Assembly: GCA_023415475.1 (NCBI GenBank) | Contig: JAEZKL010000020.1 | Coordinates: 1 to 51,103, forward strand | Reading direction: 5' to 3' | Length of the DNA stretch: 51,103 nt | DNA from: Bacillota bacterium | Lineage (GTDB): Bacteria; Bacillota; Clostridia; Lachnospirales; Lachnospiraceae | In this document: piece after piece, positions 1 through 7,930 of the stretch | How positions within the stretch are numbered: position 1 is the first letter of the stretch | Layout of the letters: every line of letters begins with the position of its first letter | Position numbers and translations under genes: made by a program | The notes under the pieces: generated by a model | Seen by the model: the letters and a program-made list of their open reading frames with translations, nothing else | Databases searched by the model: none | Told to the model about the DNA's origin: nothing

Positions 1-1
1 A

Positions 2-154
2 TTCCTTAAAAAATTCGATTTTCTTGAAATTAATTCGGATGGCAGCTCTATGTGGGTAAGCCTAAGAGCTGATAAGGAATATAAAGTTACTGTTAAGACA
101 CAGGAAGGAAAAGCAGCACCGGCCAAAAGAAGACGGAGAAACAAGAAGAAATAG
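2..154 (+). CDS. C-terminal fragment of an unidentified protein (cut by window edge)
   Basis: The frame opens at the window edge and runs to a TAG, giving the last 50 residues of a protein. It is hydrophilic and finishes in a strongly basic tail (KRRRRNKKK), which would suit a nucleic-acid-binding protein. It ends 8 bp before the next gene, whose ribosome binding site (AGGAG) overlaps the stop, so the two are probably co-transcribed. Nothing in the visible part identifies the family and I assign no function. Confidence 0.6.
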   Translation, partial: FLKKFDFLEINSDGSSMWVSLRADKEYKVTVKTQEGKAAPAKRRRRNKKK

Positions 155-162
155 GAGCTTGC

Positions 163-858
163 ATGAAACTGATATGGATTAACGATATACCGATAGAGCT
201 GGAACGCAAGCATATCAAAAACATGTATCTGAGAATATTACCTCCCGATGGCAGAGTGCATATATCGGCACCGATGAAGATGAGTGAGGAGGAGATATAT
301 CATTTTGTTGATCGGAAGCTATCCTGGATTAAGCTTCAGCAGATTAAGATACAACATAGACACACCAATCATGAGCTACAATACATTACAGGCGAGCACA
401 TCACTATCTGGGGATGCAGCTATGAATTAATGCTGAAAGATACCTCTACACGAAATCATATTAAAGTGGTCGGTGATGAGATCCTTCTCTATATGAAGCC
501 TGACAGTACGAGAGAGCAGCGGGAGAAGCTTATGAACACCTGGTATAAGAAGGCATTGGAGGCTGAGATACCTTTTCTCTTAGCCAGATGGGAAAGAAAC
601 ATCGGTGTAGCCTCAAGCGGCTATCATATTCGTGATATGAAGACCAGATGGGGGACCTGTAATATCCGGACGAAAAAGATATGTCTTAATTTGCAGCTGG
701 CCAAAAAACCTCCGAAATGCCTTGAATATGTCATTGTTCATGAACTTGTACATCTACTGGAGAGTAGCCATAATAGCGTATTTAAGGGTTATATGGACCG
801 CTTTCTGCCTGAGTGGAGAAAAATAAAAAGTGAATTAAACCTAGCGGATTCAAATTAA
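163..858 (+). CDS. YgjP-like (DUF45/M48-type) zinc metallopeptidase
   Basis: A 231-residue protein of the YgjP/DUF45 family of small putative zinc metallopeptidases. The zinc motif HELVH is at residues 193-197, with a third histidine at about 203 (ESSH). The upstream block MKTRWGTCN and the downstream FKGYMDRFLPEWR are also family features. There is no signal peptide or membrane segment, so it should be cytoplasmic. The length matches the family's usual 220-240 residues. The ATG follows AGGAGCTTGC, directly behind the preceding stop. The physiological substrate of this family is not established, so the protease call rests on motif and fold family only. Confidence 0.85.
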   Translation: MKLIWINDIPIELERKHIKNMYLRILPPDGRVHISAPMKMSEEEIYHFVDRKLSWIKLQQIKIQHRHTNHELQYITGEHITIWGCSYELMLKDTSTRNHIKVVGDEILLYMKPDSTREQREKLMNTWYKKALEAEIPFLLARWERNIGVASSGYHIRDMKTRWGTCNIRTKKICLNLQLAKKPPKCLEYVIVHELVHLLESSHNSVFKGYMDRFLPEWRKIKSELNLADSN

Positions 859-859
859 C

Positions 860-927
860 GACGAATGGATAGACAAGATGAATTGATAAACAAGACGAAT
901 TGATAAACAAGATGAATTGATAAATTA
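860..927 (+). repeat. 17-bp tandem repeat, four copies
   Basis: Four consecutive 17-bp units between the YgjP-like gene and its terminator, based on GAYGAATTGATAAACAA. Units start at 860, 877, 894 and 911. The two middle units differ at one base, while the first and last are slightly degenerate. The last unit runs into a 39-bp sequence (905-943) that recurs at 26575-26613. Confidence 0.85.
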
Positions 928-943
928 AATCACTTGTCATGAA
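905..943 (+). repeat. 39-bp dispersed repeat, copy 1
   Basis: These 39 bases match the reverse complement of 26575-26613 at 35 positions by eye. The conserved ends are AAACAAGATGAATTG and CACTTGTCATGAA. It sits in the 3' untranslated region of the YgjP-like gene and overlaps the last tandem unit. Confidence 0.75.
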
Positions 944-946
944 AGT

Positions 947-996
947 AAAGTCTTATCAAAGAGAGTAACAATAGCTCTTTTTGATAAGACTTTTTA
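947..996. terminator. Bidirectional intrinsic terminator
   Basis: A long hairpin pairs AAAGTCTTATCAAA with TTTTGATAAGACTTT. It is flanked by T-runs on the plus strand and A-runs upstream, so it can stop the YgjP-like gene on the plus strand and the GGDEF gene that ends at 1017 on the minus strand. Confidence 0.85.
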
Positions 997-1016
997 TCAT
1001 TATATTATTTACTTTC

Positions 1017-2675
1017 TTAGGCTCTATCCTTTTTCTTCTTCTCTTTTATCTCATACATCATGGTATCCGCTCTTTTTATTGTGTCATGAATGGTCATATC
1101 CACTGACGGATCATAGGTAGCATAGCCGACGGAAAGACTAAATTTATAAACAATATCCTCATTTGTTTTTTCGCATTCCTCATAAAAGGCTGACAGCATG
1201 TGGTCAATATCCTCCTGTGTCAGATTGTATTCGATACAGAGGTATTCATCACCACCAATTCGGTATACGTTGCTATCAAAGACCTTTAAGAGACACTGGC
1301 TGCATAAGATGATAACTTCATCCCCAATCTGATGCCCATAGGTATCATTGATCTCCTTCATATTATTCATATCCGCCATAAAGATCGTTACATTTCTCTC
1401 GGTATCGATTTTCTCGATATCAATCTTATAAGCGATACGGTTTCGGCAATTTGTCAAAGGATCTCGATAAGCCAGCTGTCTGTAATGGGTAGCACGTTCG
1501 CTTAGCTTAATATATTCAACGATTTTCTTAATGCCATCCCAAGCTAAAATGAATAGAAAGGCATACAATCCAATTCTAAAATATTTACCTGTAATCTGTG
1601 TGGCATGATACGGAGACATAAGCACTTCGATTATTGTTATGATAAATAAGGTTGAAGCTGCCAAGGTAAATACCTTAACTTCACTGTTTTTGTATTTAAT
1701 CAAATCAAGCCATAATGTAATTATTACAATACCTAAAAGCACGAGGAGTAATGTACGCATCCATGGAAGTGTTTCATGAAAATCAAGGATATTCGTCAGC
1801 TGCAGAAAGATAATTATTAAATTATTGGCTAACAGAATATAAATGAACCAGGTATTCAGCTTCTTGAAATGATAACCTGAAAACAGATTCACGTGAAGCA
1901 GGATAGGAATTGGGAAGGTCATCAAAGCTAAATAACTGACTGCGGAGACTAAATAAGCATTGCTGAAGAACAGCTGGGTTATATTACTCTCCATGAGAAG
2001 CCAGATACCGGATATCAGTGAAAACCAACCTAAGTAATAGAGAGATTTATCCGCTCGTAATAATTTCTTTATGAATAGATAAAGATAGATTAAAAAGGTT
2101 CCCATAATACATATAATGAGGGATAATAAAAACCCGATACTAGAGCTATCTAGGGTGTGAAGAAGAATCGATGCTTTTGTACCGATATAAACCTCGTTGA
2201 TTCGACCGGCGTAATCAGGATAGTCAGAGGATAATATCATTGTTATGGTTTTACCCTGTGAATCCAGCTCTAGGGGAATAATATCCCATACAGAACCTAA
2301 AGGTACACTGAATAATGGCTTCTGACTGGGATGAGCAAATCTGGAATATATCATCTTGTTATCAATTGATACAATAATACTTTGATGAGTGGTTAATATT
2401 CCGATGCTGGATATAGGTTCGTTGGTGTAGGGAATTTTATTGGATATGACAACTGTATTATCCTCTCCTGCATCGGTTATTGCAGGAAGTGTAAGTGAAT
2501 GCATGCTCCCGTTATTCTCGTAAAAGAGCCAGTTATCATTCATACTGTATAAGGCTTCATTCACTAAGGCAATGCTCATATGCCTTTGGAACGCAACTAA
2601 TAGAATACATATAATTTCGATAGCCAGTAAGAAATAAATAAGGTACTGATAGATCGGACTGTGTTGACCCTTCAT
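1017..2675 (-). CDS. Membrane diguanylate cyclase (7TM-GGDEF)
   Basis: A 552-residue predicted diguanylate cyclase, which makes cyclic di-GMP from two GTP. It has an N-terminal membrane helix, about 140 extracytoplasmic residues, then roughly seven membrane helices (about residues 175-390), a 7TM-DISM-like layout. A C-terminal GGDEF domain follows (about 405-545) with DPLTNCRNR at its entry, FMADMNNMKEINDTYGH, and the active-site loop RIGGDEY. The last signature residue is Tyr instead of Phe. I see no RxxD inhibitory site just before the loop. The longest reading starts at 2693, but that ATG has no ribosome binding site. The next ATG at 2675 is preceded by AAAGTAGG at good spacing, so I chose it. 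It is divergent from the GGDEF-EAL gene at 3059. Confidence 0.85.
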   Translation of the reverse strand: MKGQHSPIYQYLIYFLLAIEIICILLVAFQRHMSIALVNEALYSMNDNWLFYENNGSMHSLTLPAITDAGEDNTVVISNKIPYTNEPISSIGILTTHQSIIVSIDNKMIYSRFAHPSQKPLFSVPLGSVWDIIPLELDSQGKTITMILSSDYPDYAGRINEVYIGTKASILLHTLDSSSIGFLLSLIICIMGTFLIYLYLFIKKLLRADKSLYYLGWFSLISGIWLLMESNITQLFFSNAYLVSAVSYLALMTFPIPILLHVNLFSGYHFKKLNTWFIYILLANNLIIIFLQLTNILDFHETLPWMRTLLLVLLGIVIITLWLDLIKYKNSEVKVFTLAASTLFIITIIEVLMSPYHATQITGKYFRIGLYAFLFILAWDGIKKIVEYIKLSERATHYRQLAYRDPLTNCRNRIAYKIDIEKIDTERNVTIFMADMNNMKEINDTYGHQIGDEVIILCSQCLLKVFDSNVYRIGGDEYLCIEYNLTQEDIDHMLSAFYEECEKTNEDIVYKFSLSVGYATYDPSVDMTIHDTIKRADTMMYEIKEKKKKDRA

Positions 2676-2727
2676 GGGATAACCTACTTTCATGGGAATT
2701 GTCGGGATTTAATCTGCCTATACAAAC

Positions 2728-2736
2728 AGTATAGCA
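2728..2736 (-). promoter_or_regulatory. Extended -10 promoter for the GGDEF gene
   Basis: On the minus strand the sequence reads TGCTATACT, an extended -10 (TGnTATACT) about 50 bp before the chosen start. The -35 region has no good match, which is typical of extended -10 promoters. Confidence 0.5.
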
Positions 2737-2774
2737 TAATGGATCTAATTTTTCATCTAAATTTGTCGAATAAT

Positions 2775-2788
2775 GTAACAATTGTTAC
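2775..2788. promoter_or_regulatory. 14-bp perfect palindrome, candidate operator
   Basis: GTAACAATTGTTAC is a perfect palindrome between the two divergent cyclic-di-GMP genes, upstream of the leftward -10. Its position suits a shared repressor or activator site. No cognate regulator is identified. Confidence 0.4.
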
Positions 2789-2960
2789 TTCGTGTCAGAA
2801 AATATATTGACAACAGCCCTTCATCCGGAATTGAAGCAAGTTAAGATAAGATACATTGATATTTCCTGGAAATGATTAAATGATAAAAATACTTGAATTC
2901 AAGAAAAAGTTTCAAAACAATATTGGAACTATTTTTTTAACAGATTATTCAAATGAAGAG

Positions 2961-2990
2961 TTGTCATAAACTGTTGAAATGTGATAAAAT
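2961..2990 (+). promoter_or_regulatory. Sigma-A promoter for the GGDEF-EAL gene
   Basis: TTGTCA (2961-2966) and TAAAAT (2985-2990) are separated by 18 bp, about 70 bp before the start codon at 3059. Confidence 0.6.
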
Positions 2991-3058
2991 TGTAATGTAA
3001 TAGGATAAATAAATTCATTATTGATGAGAAAATCAGACGGTCAATATGGAGGAACACT

Positions 3059-5743
3059 ATGTGGATAAAAAGCTCGTTAAGGAACAAGATGATCGTTGCC
3101 ATATTTTTAGGCTGTTTGATACCATATTTTTTGGGTGTATTTTATCTTAATTACTTCCTGGAAGACTGGTTATATAAAAATAGTATACAAAATTCAAAAC
3201 AAATATTAGCTCAAGTAGACGAATTAGTGGAACGCTCCCTGATTACTGATATGAAAGAGGAAGTCAATCATCTTGCTGCTCTCGATATAGTTAAAAACGC
3301 AGAAAGTAAATTGACAAGTTATGTGAATTATAAGAAGGGAGTCGGGCAATTAAAACCGAGTGAAGCCGAAGCTGCAATATCGAACTGCTTCGAAGCGCTG
3401 AAGAATAGTCATACCACTACCAACTTTATCTTTTTGGCTACAGAAGATGGTGGATATATGGAATATCCTGCTTTCACACCGTCATGGAGCTATGACCCTA
3501 GAGTGAGACCGTGGTATATCAATACCATTAAGGAGCAGACAATTATCATGTCAGAACCTTATCTCACCAATGTGACAAATGATATGGTTGTAAGCTTTAC
3601 AAAATCAGTGATGAAAGAGGAGAAGGCGTTCGGCGTAGTTGGCATTTCCGTAAATCTAGAAGAACTAACAAACTCCATAAGCCGGCTTAATATCGGTAAA
3701 ACCGGTTATGTAATGCTTCTCAGCCCAGACTACAAGTTCATAGTTTCGCCAAAAAAACCGGAGTGGATTCTTAAGACGCCGGAGGAGCTTGGTCTTAAGG
3801 ATTTCCTTGTTATGAAATCGAATGCAGAGGTTACCTTCGAAACAGAAATGAATGGAGAACTCTGTGTTCTGAACACACTTACATCGAATAGCAATGGATT
3901 ACATGTCATTACGGTAATGAACAAGGATGAAATCCTGCAGAATGCGGGAGTTGTTACAAGAATCCTATTTATGATCTATATCGTCACATTAGTTATTATA
4001 TTCATTGTAGTATTTCAAATTTCAAGATATACTACGAGACCTATTCTCGAGATAGCCTCTGTAATCAATCATATGACGGATTTTGATTTTTCTTATAAAG
4101 ACAATACAAGGGTAGATGCTTATACAAAGCGTACAGACGAGATCGGGACTGTCTCAACTGCGTTATTGGATATGAATACTAATTATAAGGAGCTTATTAC
4201 CCAGGTCAATCATATTAATCAAGAAATCAATCATCTTGATTTAGAGAAGAAAAGACAGCTACAGGTGGAGATGTCACAAGAGAATCCCTTTTATAATGTT
4301 ATCAGCTCAATGAATAACCTGATGGCCCGTATCTATCAGTATGTGAACGAACTTCGCATGACAAATATCAGTATACAGGAGAAGAATGATCAGTTAACCG
4401 CTTCAGAGGAAGAGTTGGTAGCGCAGCTGGATGAAATTGAGGTTCATAAGGACTATATCAATTACCTTGCCTGTCATGACTCTCTGACCGGATTGCCAAA
4501 TCGAAGAAGCTTTACGGAATATCTAAAGGATACAATTTACTCTGGAAAGAACGGAGCAGTCGTGCTGCTTGATATAGACGATTTCAAGGGGATTAATGAT
4601 ACACAAGGGCATGTATTCGGAGACCGGGTACTGGAGATGATTGCAAATCGCCTGCAAGGGCTGAATCAGAAGCAAACCTTCTTATCCCGCTTTGGAGGAG
4701 ATGAGTTCTTAATTCTGCTGGAATTCGATAAGAATTACTCGGATTTGGAACAGCGAATTTCCGAAATATGCAGCATATTTAATGAGAAGCTTAAGATTGA
4801 TGATATCGATATTGAAATACATTTTAGTGTGGGCATCTCGCTATTCCCTGCAGACAGCATGGATGTTAATCAGCTTGTCAGGAATGCGGACCTGGCCATG
4901 TACTCTGTCAAAAATGCCGGTAAGAACGGATATCAATTATTTAATACAACCATGCTGGAAGGTCAGATTAGAAAATCAAATATTGAGACGTATTTGCGTG
5001 ATGCAATTGAAAATGATGGCTTCAAAATGTTATACCAGCCTCAGATTAATATCAGAACGGGTCGGATTCATGCCTATGAGGCATTGCTCCGATTGAAGGA
5101 TCATAATATACCCCCGTCTGTATTTATCGATATTGCGGAAAAGAATGGCTCAATTATTAAGATAGGAAGAATTGTTACACAGAAAGTAATAGAGCAAATC
5201 GCTGTATGGAAAGCCTGCGGACTTGATATAAAGCCGGTATCCATTAATTTTTCAATCAATCAGCTTCATGATAATGATTATATAAGATATCTGAAACAAC
5301 TCTTGGAGGAGTATCAGGTAAAGCCTCAGGATATTGAGATTGAGATTACAGAGAATATCTTTATGGAAAGCAAGCAGATCACAAGGGCTTTTCTCGGACA
5401 GCTCAAAGAGCTTGGAATTCGTATTGCGATTGATGATTTCGGAGCAGGCTACTCCTCTTTGAATTACCTTACGTTTCTTCCGGTTGATATAGTTAAACTG
5501 GATCGATCCCTCAGCTTGCGATTTCTAGAATTCGATAATATTAAAGTGATGGATAGCTTAATCTCTTTAGTGCATAGCTTGGGACTTAAAGTAGTTGCTG
5601 AGGGCATCGAACTATTGGACCAGGTTCTGAGACTAAGTGAGGTGGATTGTGATTACATTCAAGGCTACTATTTCAGCAAACCACTTGAGGCAGAGAAAAT
5701 CCCGGAGATACATTCGACGATATACGACAATTATAGGGCGTAA
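3059..5743 (+). CDS. dCache-HAMP-GGDEF-EAL cyclic-di-GMP signalling protein
   Basis: An 894-residue membrane protein with both cyclic-di-GMP synthesis and breakdown domains. The order is an N-terminal membrane helix (about 11-31), an extracytoplasmic dCache-like sensor (about 35-290, including the DPRVRPWY box of amine/amino-acid-type Cache domains), a second helix (about 298-320), HAMP, a coiled linker, GGDEF (about 470-635) and EAL (about 645-885). GGDEF has an intact FGGDEF loop. EAL keeps EALLR, the metal-binding Asn and Glu (INFS, ITEN), DDFGAGYSS, KLDRS, AEGIE and QGYYFSKP, so both halves look catalytically competent. Which activity dominates cannot be read from sequence. The ATG follows GGAGGAACACT. 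Confidence 0.9.
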   Translation: MWIKSSLRNKMIVAIFLGCLIPYFLGVFYLNYFLEDWLYKNSIQNSKQILAQVDELVERSLITDMKEEVNHLAALDIVKNAESKLTSYVNYKKGVGQLKPSEAEAAISNCFEALKNSHTTTNFIFLATEDGGYMEYPAFTPSWSYDPRVRPWYINTIKEQTIIMSEPYLTNVTNDMVVSFTKSVMKEEKAFGVVGISVNLEELTNSISRLNIGKTGYVMLLSPDYKFIVSPKKPEWILKTPEELGLKDFLVMKSNAEVTFETEMNGELCVLNTLTSNSNGLHVITVMNKDEILQNAGVVTRILFMIYIVTLVIIFIVVFQISRYTTRPILEIASVINHMTDFDFSYKDNTRVDAYTKRTDEIGTVSTALLDMNTNYKELITQVNHINQEINHLDLEKKRQLQVEMSQENPFYNVISSMNNLMARIYQYVNELRMTNISIQEKNDQLTASEEELVAQLDEIEVHKDYINYLACHDSLTGLPNRRSFTEYLKDTIYSGKNGAVVLLDIDDFKGINDTQGHVFGDRVLEMIANRLQGLNQKQTFLSRFGGDEFLILLEFDKNYSDLEQRISEICSIFNEKLKIDDIDIEIHFSVGISLFPADSMDVNQLVRNADLAMYSVKNAGKNGYQLFNTTMLEGQIRKSNIETYLRDAIENDGFKMLYQPQINIRTGRIHAYEALLRLKDHNIPPSVFIDIAEKNGSIIKIGRIVTQKVIEQIAVWKACGLDIKPVSINFSINQLHDNDYIRYLKQLLEEYQVKPQDIEIEITENIFMESKQITRAFLGQLKELGIRIAIDDFGAGYSSLNYLTFLPVDIVKLDRSLSLRFLEFDNIKVMDSLISLVHSLGLKVVAEGIELLDQVLRLSEVDCDYIQGYYFSKPLEAEKIPEIHSTIYDNYRA

Positions 5744-5833
5744 ATAATCTGTTTCTATCTATTATTCATTATATTACCAATACATAGCAATATTTGAGCG
5801 AATTATTCCTGATTATTGTTAAGAAAGCCTTTG

Positions 5834-5867
5834 CCGGGTACACTATTATTGTACCCGGTATTTTTTT
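5834..5867 (+). terminator. Intrinsic terminator after the GGDEF-EAL gene
   Basis: A perfect 8-bp stem, CCGGGTAC / GTACCCGG, with a 9-nt loop, followed by TATTTTTTT. Confidence 0.9.
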
Positions 5868-5915
5868 GTTATTGGTTAATTTGCATAATTGTTATTCAAA
5901 ATGTAAGAAAAACGT

Positions 5916-5944
5916 TTGCCTTATTTGTTGTTATGTGCTAAAAT
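5916..5944 (+). promoter_or_regulatory. Promoter for the O-antigen-ligase-like gene
   Basis: TTGCCT (5916-5921), a 17-bp spacer and TAAAAT (5939-5944) preceded by TG (extended -10), about 100 bp before the start at 6048. It lies just downstream of the previous terminator. Confidence 0.65.
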
Positions 5945-6047
5945 ACATCCTTGATCATGAGAACATCAAAGATTGCTATCGTTTACGTGATTCGAGACAG
6001 AACTTTGACCGATTTTACACTCTATTTGACTAATCAGAAAGAAGGCG

Positions 6048-7229
6048 TTGACAATAGAACCTATAATAATCAAGCGTCGTTTAGACCTATCCTTAACCTG
6101 TTCCAACATAATATTCTTTGCGGCAGTATCTATCTTTCTGCCATATGTATTAACGGCAATCGTAATGACATTCCTTGTTGCATATATAGTTTTGAATAAA
6201 TATACCAGACAGATGATATTCGTTCATCAGGGCTCCGGTTTATTGAAATTATTCTTTGGTTATGTTTTAGTAATCCCATTTTTGTATAAAAACTGGCTAG
6301 GACTGGTCGTTGGAGTCGGTATGATCATGGCCATGATCTTCGGTTTATTTATGAGAAGCGTAATGACGAAGGAGCTTTACGAAAGAGTACTTCATCTGAT
6401 CTGTACCCTGAGTCTGACCAGTGCCGGATATGCAATACTAGAGAAGCTGTTTCAAGTTATTTTCGATAGCAGACACAGCCACCGCATTGCATCGGTGTTC
6501 TCACACCCTAATTACTTTGGTACAATCGTCGGGACCGTAATCATTATCTGCGCTTATAAGATACTGACAAATCAGGGAAGCAAGCTGTATTACATCCTAA
6601 TCGGTCTGGTAAATTTAATCAGTATATATCTTTGTAAAAGCATGTTTGTCTGGTTAGAGGTGTTTATCGGAGTAGCAGTACTACTGTTTCTGCTAAAATA
6701 TTATCATCTGCTGATATTATGGCTGTCTGCTGCAGCACTTGGTATTCTTGCTATCTTCGGTCTGGACCTGCCGATTATACCAAGATTATCCGATATGGAG
6801 ATTACCATTTATCTACGAGAACGAATATGGGCTCTTGCTATTAAACAAATCAAGGCCACTCCTTTATTCGGTCATGGCTTTATGTCATTTAGTTATATTT
6901 ATGATAGCTCCTATAAGAACAATCTGATTCCCCATGCACACAATATCTATCTGGATATGCTGCTTAATTTCGGCATTGTGGGCAGTGTACTAATCCTATG
7001 GTTTTTAGGTAAGTATTATCTTTCCTTGCTTTATACTCGAATCAAAGAAAAGAATATGATGGTAGCATCCCTGATTCTGGCTATCACGGTTACTGCCTTG
7101 GTTCATGGAATGGCTGATCTGACGCTTTTATGGATACAGACCTTTCCGCTGTTTTTAATAATCCTCAGCGGTTTGGGTGCGGAAGAGAAGAACGGTAGAT
7201 ACCACATCAATACAGATTGGTTCTTTTAG
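6048..7229 (+). CDS. O-antigen ligase/Wzy-family polytopic membrane protein
   Basis: A 393-residue, very hydrophobic protein with about ten predicted membrane helices. In the large loop near residue 290 it carries the HAHNIYLDML segment typical of O-antigen ligase/polymerase (Wzy_C) proteins, preceded by the FGHGFMSF block. Family members join or polymerise surface glycans. In a Gram-positive organism it more likely acts on a capsule, an exopolysaccharide or protein glycosylation. No glycosyltransferase neighbours exist here, so the substrate is unknown. The start is TTG at 6048, chosen because AGAAAGAAGG lies directly upstream and no ATG is available before the first helix. Confidence 0.75.
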   Translation: MTIEPIIIKRRLDLSLTCSNIIFFAAVSIFLPYVLTAIVMTFLVAYIVLNKYTRQMIFVHQGSGLLKLFFGYVLVIPFLYKNWLGLVVGVGMIMAMIFGLFMRSVMTKELYERVLHLICTLSLTSAGYAILEKLFQVIFDSRHSHRIASVFSHPNYFGTIVGTVIIICAYKILTNQGSKLYYILIGLVNLISIYLCKSMFVWLEVFIGVAVLLFLLKYYHLLILWLSAAALGILAIFGLDLPIIPRLSDMEITIYLRERIWALAIKQIKATPLFGHGFMSFSYIYDSSYKNNLIPHAHNIYLDMLLNFGIVGSVLILWFLGKYYLSLLYTRIKEKNMMVASLILAITVTALVHGMADLTLLWIQTFPLFLIILSGLGAEEKNGRYHINTDWFF

Positions 7230-7330
7230 TTGCTTATGACTGCCTTTTGAATATTTTAAGGTGAACGATACATACTAATTCAAGTAAGTTTATTTGGAAT
7301 TTGTATCATTTACAGAAAGGCAGTGGAATA

Positions 7331-7786
7331 ATGAAGAATAAGAATCTGTTTCCACCAACCGCGGAAAGGGTATGTCTGAAGACTGACCCTAAAATCAACG
7401 CGGAGATACGGAATCAAACAATAAGGAACCTGAATATATTTAAAAGCTGTAATGAAACGGATATATCAGAACGTATCCGCCGGTTGAATCAGGAGTGGGA
7501 TACGGAACGGGTACTTGAGGTGAATGCCGGTATGCTGATTTTTTTCAGCTCATATCTGGGGATAAGAATCAGTCGTATGTGGTTTCTAGTCACAGGTGCG
7601 ACCAGCGTTTTCATGCTTTGGCATGCACTTCTTGGCTGGTGCCCGCCATTGCCCCTCATACGTAAATGGGGTGTACGAACAGAGGCGGAAATTCTCTCAG
7701 AGAAGATTGCACTTAAGATTATGAGAGGAGACTTTGAACAGGGCGGAACGACAGCTGCCGATTATCTGAATATGGCAGAAAAATAA
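7331..7786 (+). CDS. DUF2892-domain membrane protein (YgaP-type transmembrane module)
   Basis: A 151-residue protein with a soluble N-terminal half and two closely spaced hydrophobic helices (about residues 67-110), followed by WCPPLPLIRKWGVRTEAE. This resembles the DUF2892/YgaP transmembrane hairpin with its characteristic Cys-Pro segment. These modules often accompany rhodanese domains in sulfur handling, and a standalone rhodanese lies at 23.5 kb, not adjacent. The longest reading starts at a TTG at 7301. I prefer the ATG at 7331, with GAAAGG ten bases upstream. Function is not established. Confidence 0.65.
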   Translation: MKNKNLFPPTAERVCLKTDPKINAEIRNQTIRNLNIFKSCNETDISERIRRLNQEWDTERVLEVNAGMLIFFSSYLGIRISRMWFLVTGATSVFMLWHALLGWCPPLPLIRKWGVRTEAEILSEKIALKIMRGDFEQGGTTAADYLNMAEK

Positions 7787-7797
7787 TGAACTTGTAA

Positions 7798-7838
7798 AAA
7801 CAGGATGTTTCAATACATGTATTGAGACGTCCTGTTTT
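7798..7838 (+). terminator. Intrinsic terminator after the DUF2892 gene
   Basis: A near-palindromic hairpin spans 7801-7834. CAGGA pairs with TCCTG and TCAATACATG with CATGTATTGA, followed by TTTT. Confidence 0.8.
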
Positions 7839-7867
7839 CGATTCCGGTTTGAGCATGATAAATATAA

Positions 7868-7896
7868 TTGTCCTAATTTACCTAATATGGTAAAAT
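7868..7896 (+). promoter_or_regulatory. Promoter for the PEP-synthase-like gene
   Basis: TTGTCC (7868-7873), a 17-bp spacer ending in TGG, and TAAAAT (7891-7896). The -10 overlaps an ATG at 7895, which therefore cannot be the translation start and moves the gene start to 7931. Confidence 0.7.
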
Positions 7897-7930
7897 GACA
7901 TATATTGTTTCATTTGGGGGTAGTAGAGTG

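Larger units (their letters stand above)
2694..3058. other. Intergenic region between divergent cyclic-di-GMP genes
   Basis: 365 bp with no gene. It holds an extended -10 promoter reading left, a perfect 14-bp palindrome, and a promoter reading right (each listed separately). The remaining sequence is AT-rich without further recognisable structure. Confidence 0.7.

Noticed and set aside
2557..2781. Short minus-strand frame upstream of the GGDEF gene
   Set aside because: It overlaps the start of the GGDEF gene in another frame and runs through its promoter.
5794..6199. Two short plus-strand frames before the O-antigen-ligase-like gene
   Set aside because: They span a clear terminator and promoter or overlap the real gene in another frame, and have no ribosome binding site.
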